6,841 nucleotides of DNA from an uncultured Opitutaceae bacterium (GTDB lineage: Bacteria > Verrucomicrobiota > Verrucomicrobiia > Opitutales > Opitutaceae): positions 1 through 6,841 of the forward strand of contig CAKZMS010000324.1 of assembly GCA_937128785.1 (NCBI GenBank), given 5' to 3'. Position 1 is the first letter of the stretch. Every line of letters starts with the position of its first letter. Of the stretch, positions 1-5,396 are shown one piece after another. Position numbers and translations under genes: made by a program. The notes below the pieces were generated by a model. The model had not been told where the DNA came from. It searched no databases and worked only from the letters and a program-made list of their open reading frames with translations.

Positions 1-39
1 AGCACGATCTGCCAGCCGGCACAAAAGGAATCCGCCGTC

Positions 40-1596
40 TTATCCCAACAACATGACCAACCCCAGCGTGAGGAAAAATCCCCCCGCCAGCAATGGCGTG
101 GCCCACCGCCCCTCCGCCGCGCGCCCTCGCGCGGCCGGCAAGTCGGTCCCGGCCCGGGCTTCCTGATCCAAACTCAACACCAAGGCGCCTCCCGCCGTGA
201 CGCCAAACCCCATCACGTTCCACCACATCCAGTGCAGCGGCCACGCCGATAACCACGCGGTCAGGTTGATCGCCACCCCGGCCACCAGTCCGACCATCAT
301 GGCGCGCCCCCCCACCCGCTTGGTCGCCAGACCTAAAACAAAAGTCGCCAATACCGGCCCGTAGAAAGCCGACCCCACCTTGTTGATCGCCTCGATCACG
401 GTGCGATCCAATCCATCCGCCACCAGCGCCAATGCCGTGATCAGGACGCCCCAGATCACCGTGATGATTCGCCCCGCCAGCGGATGATCGCCCACCCGCT
501 TGCCCGCCCACGGTTCAACGAAGTCCCGCAACGTAACCGCCGACAGCGAATTCAAGGCCGAGTCCACACTCGACATCGCAGCCGCCAGGATCGCGGCCAG
601 GATCAGACCTTTGAGGCCGATGGGCACGTAGGTCAGTAGGAACTGCGGCACCAGTGAATCGATCCGCTCCAGCGAAACGACCGCCTGAAACTCGGGATGC
701 ATCTGCCAGACGGCGCCGAGGGCCACACCCATCACCAGATACAACAACGTCAGCGGCAGACGCAGCAGGCCACCCAACAACACCGCTTTCTGCGCCTCGC
801 GCGATTCGGTTGTACCTAGCAATCGCTGCACCTGGCTCTGATCGGTTCCGTAATAGGAAGCGTAGAGAAAGAAACCACCCACCAGATAGGCCCAGAACGG
901 CGCGGTCGCACCATCGCCTATGCCCGACGACCAATCGACGGCCACCCGTCGCTCCGGAGCCATGGCCTCCCAGGCCACCGAGGCTCCACCTACCATCGAA
1001 ATCGCGAGCGCAACGACGCACCCCACGCCCACCACCATCAAACCAAGCTGAATCACATCCGAGGCCACGACCGCTTTCATGCCGCCCAAGGTGTCGTAAA
1101 CCACCGCCACCACTCCGATCAGCAAAATCGAGGCGGTGAGGCTCCAACCCAGCATCGGCGCCACCACCAACGCCGCGGCATAAACGGCGATTCCCGTGGC
1201 CAAGCCCCGACTGATCAAAAAGACCAACCCCAGCGTCTTGCCGGTCGCCATCCCAAACCGCTCCTGCGGAAACTCAAACACGCTGACCATGTTGCGATCG
1301 CGCAGGTAGGGCACCACCCAGCCGAGCAGGAACAACATCGCGATTGGCACGGCCAACTCATACTGCAGCCACGTCAACCCGCCACCGGATCGCAGGGCCA
1401 CAAAGGCCGGAATCGACACGAAGCTGATCGCAGAACTCTGCGTCGCCACGATCGAGATACCCACCGCCCACCACGGCAGCCGACGCCCTCCCACAAAGTA
1501 GTCGGCGCTATCGGCCTGTCCCCGCGACAACCATGCACTCAAGGCGATCATGGCGCCGAGGTAGCCGGTAAGAACAATCCAATCGAGGGTCTGCAT
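40..1596 (-). CDS. Sodium:solute symporter, SSS family (SLC5/SGLT-like)
   Basis: This is a cytoplasmic-membrane Na+-coupled transporter of the solute:sodium symporter family (TC 2.A.21). It has 518 residues from the ATG at 1596, a normal length for the family, and is almost entirely hydrophobic segments (about 13-14 helices). Visible family motifs are A-D-Y-F-V-G-G-R near residue 30, Y-D-T-L-G-G-M-K-A-V-V-A-S-D-V-I-Q at about 167-183, G-T-D-Q-S-Q-V-Q-R at about 250-258, and S-S-V-D-S-A-L-N-S at about 342-350. The last is the helix that carries the Na2-site serines in vSGLT. The substrate (sugar, polyol, vitamin or acid) cannot be read from the sequence. The ATG is preceded by GGAGG at a 7-base spacing. 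A TTG at 1617 in the same frame also has GGAGG 8 bases upstream and would add seven residues; ATG is preferred. The gene diverges from the Val/Ile leader peptide and ends with TAA at 40-42. Confidence 0.93.
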   Translation of the reverse strand: MQTLDWIVLTGYLGAMIALSAWLSRGQADSADYFVGGRRLPWWAVGISIVATQSSAISFVSIPAFVALRSGGGLTWLQYELAVPIAMLFLLGWVVPYLRDRNMVSVFEFPQERFGMATGKTLGLVFLISRGLATGIAVYAAALVVAPMLGWSLTASILLIGVVAVVYDTLGGMKAVVASDVIQLGLMVVGVGCVVALAISMVGGASVAWEAMAPERRVAVDWSSGIGDGATAPFWAYLVGGFFLYASYYGTDQSQVQRLLGTTESREAQKAVLLGGLLRLPLTLLYLVMGVALGAVWQMHPEFQAVVSLERIDSLVPQFLLTYVPIGLKGLILAAILAAAMSSVDSALNSLSAVTLRDFVEPWAGKRVGDHPLAGRIITVIWGVLITALALVADGLDRTVIEAINKVGSAFYGPVLATFVLGLATKRVGGRAMMVGLVAGVAINLTAWLSAWPLHWMWWNVMGFGVTAGGALVLSLDQEARAGTDLPAARGRAAEGRWATPLLAGGFFLTLGLVMLLG

Positions 1597-1603
1597 GGGG
1601 TAG

Positions 1604-1608
1604 CCTCC
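1604..1608 (-). promoter_or_regulatory. Ribosome binding site deciding the symporter start
   Basis: On the minus strand this reads GGAGG, seven bases before the ATG at 1596. A second GGAGG (1626-1630) sits eight bases before an in-frame TTG at 1617. Having two well-placed sites in tandem is unusual here, since most genes in this window have no clear Shine-Dalgarno sequence. The ATG is the better start codon, and the first transmembrane segment begins right after it. Confidence 0.65.
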
Positions 1609-1706
1609 ATCGAGCAATGTTCGTGCCTCCCCACGGATCTTTTGTCCTCACCTGGCTGCTCGGGGCTTGACGACCGTTACCTCCTTTGCCCTTTTGTCGC
1701 TTCCGC

Positions 1707-1808
1707 ATGACTCTTTCCGTCACCAACTCCGCCCTTTCCTCCGTGGTCGCAATTATTGTGTCCGTGGTTGCGGTGGTATCCGTGACCCGCGCACCGCGAG
1801 AGGAGTAA
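1707..1808 (+). CDS. Val/Ile-rich 33-aa leader peptide (candidate ilv-type attenuator peptide)
   Basis: A short ORF runs from ATG at 1707 to TAA at 1806-1808. Its core is S-S-V-V-A-I-I-V-S-V-V-A-V-V-S-V (residues 11-26), followed by T-R-A-P-R-E-E. Nine of 33 residues are valine and two are isoleucine, mostly in tandem pairs. A strong intrinsic terminator begins 15 bases after the stop. This matches the plan of enterobacterial ilvL and ivbL leader peptides, whose translation senses charged branched-chain tRNA. No Shine-Dalgarno sequence precedes the ATG. A TTGACG at 1667-1672 could be a -35 box, but no good -10 is visible, so the transcript may start close to the ATG. The main alternative is a real single-span membrane microprotein, because residues 9-26 are hydrophobic enough to cross a membrane and a charged tail follows. 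No ilv or leu gene lies downstream in the window. Confidence 0.6.
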   Translation: MTLSVTNSALSSVVAIIVSVVAVVSVTRAPREE

Positions 1809-1836
1809 GTGCTTCCCACTTTGCCCCCTCCGGTGC
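1768..1836 (+). promoter_or_regulatory. Candidate attenuator: competing RNA pairings upstream of the terminator
   Basis: Two mutually exclusive helices can be drawn before the terminator. Helix 1:2 pairs 1768-1775 (TTGCGGTG, within the valine codons) with 1792-1799 (CACCGCGA): 8 bp including one G-U. Helix 2:3 pairs 1791-1795 (GCACC) and 1802-1805 (GGAG) with 1828-1836 (CTCCGGTGC): 9 bp with a six-base bulge. Helix 2:3 uses bases from the left arm of the terminator, so forming it would block termination. A ribosome stalled on the valine codons would cover segment 1 and favour 2:3. A ribosome reaching the stop codon at 1806-1808 would cover segment 2 and favour termination. The pairings were found by eye; no energies were computed. 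Confidence 0.45.
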
Positions 1837-1857
1837 CAACCGGAGGGGGCTTTTTTT
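1823..1857 (+). terminator. Strong Rho-independent terminator (attenuator)
   Basis: A perfect 12-bp stem, GCCCCCTCCGGT (1823-1834) with ACCGGAGGGGGC (1839-1850), encloses the four-base loop GCCA and is followed at once by seven T's (1851-1857). The opposite strand has no T tract after the stem, so it acts in the plus direction only. It lies just after the Val/Ile-rich peptide and is the obvious segment 3:4 hairpin of an attenuator. It is the best intrinsic terminator in the window. Confidence 0.9.
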
Positions 1858-1922
1858 GGGCCTGTCATCCGGATCACTGCAGGGGGCTGATTCCCAACCA
1901 ACCACCATCAGCCCACCATTCC

Positions 1923-2117
1923 ATGAATCCACCTGACCAGCCGGCACCTTCGCTCGATGCCACCTGCGACCGCGTCGTCGCCGCCCTGACCCGTCGTCTC
2001 GCCGCGGCGGCGCAGGCAGTCCCCGCCCCGAAACCATCAGCCCATCACGACTTCCTCGTGCCGGTCATGCATCCGGAAATGACCGAACCCTCCGCATCGC
2101 GGATCTCCTTCCGTTGA
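1923..2117 (+). CDS. Hypothetical 64-aa protein, weakly supported
   Basis: An ORF from ATG 1923 to TGA 2115-2117 gives a small Ala/Pro-rich protein (M-N-P-P-D-Q-P-A-P at the start). It has a short helix-like stretch, C-D-R-V-V-A-A-L-T-R-R-L-A-A-A-A-Q-A-V, and a polar tail. I do not recognise a family. Its third codon positions are mostly G or C, as in the neighbouring genes, which slightly favours real coding. No Shine-Dalgarno sequence precedes the ATG. It is the only plus-strand ORF between the attenuator and the convergent thioredoxin-like gene, so if the attenuator controls anything locally it would be this. It may equally be a remnant or a chance ORF. The same frame is open back to the leader peptide's stop codon, running through the terminator. 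Confidence 0.3.
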   Translation: MNPPDQPAPSLDATCDRVVAALTRRLAAAAQAVPAPKPSAHHDFLVPVMHPEMTEPSASRISFR

Positions 2118-2203
2118 TCACCCGGCCTGTAGCGCAGAGCGTTGGTCGGTGGATCAATGCCCCCGGGGACAGTGGGTCCTAAATTCAACCCAACCCACGG
2201 CCA

Positions 2204-2704
2204 TCAGGACGCGTTGTCATCCGCGTGCCCGGGCAACGCGACGAGCATCTCGTGCACCATCGAGCGACCTTCGGCGGCGTCGATGCTGTCGTCGTCCTGC
2301 GCAACCACCTTACCGTCGGGACCATAAACGATGAAATGGGGGACCCGACGCAGGCCAAACTGCTGTGAAACCGGTGACCCCCAGTCGATTTTGGTCACGC
2401 CTTCACGATTGATGTCGATTTCGACGACCACGATATCCTCCCGACCATTATGCAGCGCATCCAACGGGTCACCCAGGTTATAACAGGGCTCGCAGGGACA
2501 TGGCGGACTGTAATCACTGACAAAACCAAATACCACCGTCTTACCCGGCACCAGATAGTCATTGATGCTGAACGATTCGCCATTGGAGATGGCGACAGGC
2601 CCATCGCTTTTCTCAGCGGCCGACAACGAGGCGGCAAGTCCGAGAATGAGAAGGGCCAGCACATTGGGGTGGGTCGAGGCTGGCATATTTAGGGGATTTA
2701 GCAT
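2204..2704 (-). CDS. Secreted thioredoxin-fold protein with CPCEPC motif
   Basis: A 166-residue protein with an N-terminal signal peptide: hydrophobic core at about 14-29 (V-L-A-L-L-I-L-G-L-A-A-S-L-S-A-A), probable cleavage after A29 or A30. It is therefore exported to the periplasm or beyond. The rest follows the thioredoxin pattern: a strand (T-V-V-F-G-F-V), then a Cys cluster C69-P-C71-E-P-C74 containing a CxxC, a second strand with an acidic residue (V-V-V-E-I-D-I), and the cis-proline region R-R-V-P-H-F-I-V-Y-G (P122). A thiol-disulfide or metal-binding role is likely; the partner is unknown. The extra Cys before the CxxC and the CEPC active-site pair are not those of classical thioredoxin (CGPC). 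The ATG at 2704 has only a weak GGGG upstream; a second in-frame ATG at 2686 is also possible and leaves the signal peptide intact. It is the last gene of the minus-strand cluster, 50 bases after the reductase. Confidence 0.75.
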   Translation of the reverse strand: MLNPLNMPASTHPNVLALLILGLAASLSAAEKSDGPVAISNGESFSINDYLVPGKTVVFGFVSDYSPPCPCEPCYNLGDPLDALHNGREDIVVVEIDINREGVTKIDWGSPVSQQFGLRRVPHFIVYGPDGKVVAQDDDSIDAAEGRSMVHEMLVALPGHADDNAS

Positions 2705-2754
2705 CGCCCCGCGGCTATTCGTTCAAAGAAAACTCCTATTGTGGATAAATTGCG

Positions 2755-3648
2755 CTAAGCGACCTTCTCCTCCGCTCGAATCTGCGCTTCCACCACGGCC
2801 ACGCCCAGCGCGTTCAACGGCGTCGGCACGCCCCATTTGGCCCCGATTCGCACAATCGCGCCGTTTCGGGCCGCCAGTTCCGTCGGCCGCTTGGCCAAAC
2901 GATCAGCCAACAGGGAATTCACCCCATCCGGCGACTCCGCCAATATCGCCGCCAGCACATCGTCGACCAGCCCCTCATCCAGGGCAGCTCCCGCTGCTCG
3001 CGCCACCGCCACGGACTCGGCCGCAACCCCGCGAGCCGCCGCCTGCATCGCCGGATCTTGAAAAATCTCGTTGGGCCGCAAGGTCATCGCCGTGAGCACC
3101 GCCACGCTGTTGAGGGTCAGCTTCCGCCACGCTGCCGTCCGAAAATCATCGGTCAGTCGAAAATGGTCATCTGCTCCCGCGAACAGCCGCTTCAGTTCCG
3201 GACCGTGACCCTCCGCTCCCACGGCGATTTTAAGTGAACCGCGCTGCACGACTTCATCCGGGCTGGAGCGCTCGGCGGGACAATCAATCACCACCGGCAC
3301 CAACCGCTCATCCGGGACCCACGGCCGAAACCGCTCCCGGTGTTCAACGCCGTTTTGGAAAATCGCGACCCGTGTTTCCGTCCCCATCAACGCCTCCAGC
3401 CATCGACCGGTCTCTTCCGCCGCGTAGGTTTTGGTGGCCACCAACACCCAATCCAATACCTCCATATCCGGTGGCGCTGCCGCTACCACCGGCCCGACTG
3501 ATTCCCGATGCCCGTCCGGCATCGTGAGCGTCACCCCCGGACTCTTCCGTCGTCCGCCCAGGATGATCTCATGGTGACCGGCCCGCTGGAGGTTCCCGGC
3601 GAGCGTGCCGCCTATCGCTCCCGGACCGATGATCGCTACTCGCGCCAC
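2755..3648 (-). CDS. panE: 2-dehydropantoate 2-reductase (ketopantoate reductase, PanE/ApbA family)
   Basis: This enzyme reduces ketopantoate to pantoate with NADPH, a cytoplasmic step of pantothenate and CoA synthesis. The 297 residues compare with about 303 in E. coli PanE. The N-terminal Rossmann motif is G-P-G-A-I-G-G (8-14), with basic residues G-R-R-K at 32-35 suited to the NADPH phosphate. K73 (T-K-T-Y) and the Q-N-G at 98-100 follow. The C-terminal helical domain carries W-R-K-L-T-L-N (174-180), giving K176 and N180 at the same numbers as the E. coli catalytic Lys and Asn. S245 and E257 (R-P-T-E-L) lie one residue from E. coli S244 and E256. All key residues are therefore present, but paralogs of other ketoacid specificity share them. 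The start is GTG at 3648, five bases after the upstream gene's TAA and without a good Shine-Dalgarno sequence, which suggests translational coupling. Confidence 0.88.
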   Translation of the reverse strand: MARVAIIGPGAIGGTLAGNLQRAGHHEIILGGRRKSPGVTLTMPDGHRESVGPVVAAAPPDMEVLDWVLVATKTYAAEETGRWLEALMGTETRVAIFQNGVEHRERFRPWVPDERLVPVVIDCPAERSSPDEVVQRGSLKIAVGAEGHGPELKRLFAGADDHFRLTDDFRTAAWRKLTLNSVAVLTAMTLRPNEIFQDPAMQAAARGVAAESVAVARAAGAALDEGLVDDVLAAILAESPDGVNSLLADRLAKRPTELAARNGAIVRIGAKWGVPTPLNALGVAVVEAQIRAEEKVA

Positions 3649-3653
3649 GGTTC

Positions 3654-4118
3654 TTAGGATTTGTCAGTGACGCTCTTACCCTCTTCCGCCCAAGCCTTGA
3701 AGTTCTGGGCGTAGGTCTCGGTCTGCTTCTTGAACATGAACGGCATCAGGGTGCCCATGATCTTCATCATCATGCCTTCAAACTCGAAAACATTGTCCAT
3801 CTCCCAACGCGTCTCCTGATCGCTCACCACGACAAATCGGTTGTCGATGAAGTTGCGCACTCCGCCGGAATCGTAGCGCACCGAATACCCCTCCGGCAGC
3901 TGGTTTGCCGTGATGGTCTCGTCCATCACCATGTCGCGTTTGCCCATTTTAAATACGAGCTTGGACATCGAGCCTTCGGCCCAGGGTTCACCCGACGTGG
4001 GTTCGGCGGAAACAAACCCCTGCATCCAATGCGGTGCCTGTTCCGGATCTTTGACGATGGCGATCACCTCGTCACGAGAACGGGCAACAGTAACGTGAGT
4101 GGAATATTTCAGAGGCAT
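3654..4118 (-). CDS. SRPBCC (START-like) domain protein
   Basis: A 154-residue soluble protein with the layout of small SRPBCC/polyketide-cyclase-like proteins. It opens with a strand (K-Y-S-T-H-V-T-V) and S-R-D-E-V-I-A-I-V-K-D-P-E-Q-A-P-H-W, the usual helix and W that open the ligand cavity. Alternating strands follow, including W-E-M-D-N-V-F-E-F. A long C-terminal helix ends in A-Q-N-F-K-A-W-A-E-E-G. These folds bind hydrophobic ligands; the ligand and any enzymatic role are unknown. A methionine-rich stretch (G-M-M-M-K-I-M-G-T-L-M-P-F-M-F) sits where the cavity-lining helix begins. The ATG at 4118 has no clear Shine-Dalgarno sequence. It is 42 bases downstream of the DUF4336 gene and five bases before the ketopantoate reductase gene, so it is very likely co-transcribed with both. 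Confidence 0.8.
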   Translation of the reverse strand: MPLKYSTHVTVARSRDEVIAIVKDPEQAPHWMQGFVSAEPTSGEPWAEGSMSKLVFKMGKRDMVMDETITANQLPEGYSVRYDSGGVRNFIDNRFVVVSDQETRWEMDNVFEFEGMMMKIMGTLMPFMFKKQTETYAQNFKAWAEEGKSVTDKS

Positions 4119-4160
4119 GCACCGAACAAAACCATCCCCGCCCTCTCTCGCAATATCCGA

Positions 4161-4844
4161 TCAAGCCGGCTCCAGCCCCCAGGCCAACGCCCGGCGCAGC
4201 GTTGTTTTGGCGTCCTCCGTGATGATCTCCCCGTGGCTCACCACCACTTGGTCGAAGTCCCAACTCATCACTTCTGCCATCGACTTCCGGACGGCCTCCC
4301 GGTCCTTGACGCAAAGCTTCACCAGCCGGCTGGTGCCCGGGAATGACTTCAACCCCGAGATCCAACGCAACGCCCATGGCGTCGACTTCCCCGGCGGGAA
4401 TTTCAGATTAAACACGAGGTCCGTGAGCACCAATGTCCGCGAGGGCACATGCAGCAAAGCGTGCTCCTGCAACCGGGGCATGCCATCGATCCGTCGAATC
4501 CGCACTTCCGCACCCCAACGCTGATCCCAGCCAGCCAGCCGTTCAACGGGTTCCAGTTCCGCCGCCGCAATCGGAAACCCGGCCGGCAATCCATAGGGCC
4601 CCCCGGGGAATACCTTCCGCATCTCTAGCGCAAAGGTATCGTGAATTCTCGATCCTTCCATGAGACCCCACACTTTGCCCCAGTCGCGAATCGCCGAAAC
4701 ATCCTCGCACTGCCACGGCCCCGCTGAGTGCACCAGCACGCCACCCGCCGCCAAACGGATCACCGTCGTGGTTGTGCCCAGCGGCATCCCCAGGACTCGG
4801 AAGGGGCGCTGAATGACTGCGATATCGGGGCCGATTTCTTTCAT
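4161..4844 (-). CDS. DUF4336-like protein, degenerate metallo-beta-lactamase fold
   Basis: A 227-residue soluble protein that resembles the DUF4336 family, distant relatives of metallo-beta-lactamases. Supporting stretches are the early strand pair (T-T-T-T-V-I-R-L-A-A-G-G-V-L-V-H-S), the central K-V-F-P-G-G-P-Y-G-L-P region, L-L-H-V-P-S-R-T-L-V-L-T-D-L-V-F-N-L (D142), and F-D-Q-V-V-V-S-H-G-E-I-I near the C terminus (H204). The canonical H-x-H-x-D-H zinc motif is missing; only R-I-H-D at 66-69 stands in the comparable region. Full hydrolase activity is therefore doubtful and the function is unknown. The start is ATG at 4844 with AGGA shortly upstream. It is the second gene of the cluster, 17 bases after the GNAT gene. 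Confidence 0.75.
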   Translation of the reverse strand: MKEIGPDIAVIQRPFRVLGMPLGTTTTVIRLAAGGVLVHSAGPWQCEDVSAIRDWGKVWGLMEGSRIHDTFALEMRKVFPGGPYGLPAGFPIAAAELEPVERLAGWDQRWGAEVRIRRIDGMPRLQEHALLHVPSRTLVLTDLVFNLKFPPGKSTPWALRWISGLKSFPGTSRLVKLCVKDREAVRKSMAEVMSWDFDQVVVSHGEIITEDAKTTLRRALAWGLEPA

Positions 4845-4861
4845 GGGTCCTGTTTTTCGGA

Positions 4862-5344
4862 TTAAAGGATCAGTTCGTAAAATATATCCGCGCGCGCGTA
4901 GCTATGCCGCGATTCCGTCTGCCCGGTCGATTTGAATCCATACTTCTGATACAATCGATTGGACGGCGCCAGCGAACTGTTGGTTTCGATGTAGAGGCAA
5001 GCAAAGTCCCGCCGGCGAGCCACCGCGATCAGCTCGGCCAGCATCATCCCGCCGATCCCGCGACTCTGCCACGCCGGGGTCACGGCCATCTTCACCAACT
5101 CCACCGTGTGCTCATCCAGCTTCTGCAGCCCCGCTGTGCCCACCACCTCGTCGCCGGCCATTGCAAAAACAATTTCCCCGCCGGCCTCAATCAAGGCGCC
5201 CGGATCTGCCAAAATTTCCTCATCAGCGGGCTCCAATTCAAAGAGCCGCTGGATCCACTCCCGATTGAGCCGCCCAAAATGCGCCGCCAGCGCAGGGTCC
5301 CAGGTGCGAATCTCAACCGTCATCGACCGGAGAACATGAAACAT
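4862..5344 (-). CDS. GNAT family N-acetyltransferase
   Basis: A 160-residue GCN5-related acetyltransferase that transfers acetyl from acetyl-CoA to an amine. The acceptor is unknown. The N-terminal half (I-R-T-W-D through L-E-P-A-D-E-E) is typical of small stand-alone GNATs. Motif A is V-E-L-V-K-M-A-V-T-P-A-W-Q-S-R-G-I-G-G (81-99), with the pyrophosphate-binding Q-x-x-G-x-G type loop at Q93 to G98. Motif B is A-P-S-N-R-L-Y-Q-K-Y-G-F (126-137). Two starts are possible: ATG 5344, with a GGTGG-like stretch just upstream, or ATG 5323 (M-T-V-E-I-R-T-W), without a Shine-Dalgarno sequence but where the conserved domain begins. It is the first gene of the five-gene minus-strand cluster, and any promoter must lie in the roughly 50 bases shared with the divergent permease gene. 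Confidence 0.87.
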   Translation of the reverse strand: MFHVLRSMTVEIRTWDPALAAHFGRLNREWIQRLFELEPADEEILADPGALIEAGGEIVFAMAGDEVVGTAGLQKLDEHTVELVKMAVTPAWQSRGIGGMMLAELIAVARRRDFACLYIETNSSLAPSNRLYQKYGFKSTGQTESRHSYARADIFYELIL

Positions 5345-5396
5345 TCCACCACCGCTCGTCGATGCGATAGCCCGACACTTTTTAACTCCTCCATGA

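Larger units (their letters stand above)
1809..2203. other. Intergenic stretch between leader peptide and thioredoxin-like gene
   Basis: Apart from the terminator (1823-1857) and the doubtful ORF at 1923-2117, I see no gene here. Positions 2118-2203 hold the junction of two convergent units. There is a short GTGGGT/ACCCAC dyad around 2173-2199 but no T tract on either strand, so no clear terminator for the minus-strand operon is visible. The segment is too long to be ordinary spacing in this compact region. Confidence 0.5.

Noticed and set aside
1..39. Left edge beyond the symporter's stop codon
   Set aside because: Too short to judge; I see no terminator and no frame that can be assigned.
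515..1147. A 210-codon minus-strand frame inside the symporter gene, and a plus-strand frame at 654-1139 opposite it
   Set aside because: Both have Arg/Gly/Pro-rich nonsense composition and lie wholly within the well-supported symporter frame.
1676..1690. A perfect Shine-Dalgarno-like AAAGGAGGT on the minus strand upstream of the symporter
   Set aside because: No start codon follows at a usable spacing; it is about 85 bases from the symporter's start, which has its own GGAGG.
2173..2199. GTGGGT/ACCCAC dyad as a possible terminator of the minus-strand operon
   Set aside because: The stem is only six base pairs with a long loop, and no T tract follows on either strand.
2124..2202. A roughly 79-base segment with a tRNA-like opening (GGCCTGTAGCGCAG) and complementary ends GGCC/GGCC
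   Set aside because: No proper D arm, anticodon arm or T arm (GGTTCRANNCC) can be built, and the 3' acceptor side does not pair well. It may be chance; a covariance-model tRNA search would settle it.
2562..3095. A 177-codon plus-strand frame across the thioredoxin-like and reductase genes
   Set aside because: It is antisense to two genes with recognisable motifs; its Pro/Arg/Ser-rich composition indicates a shadow.
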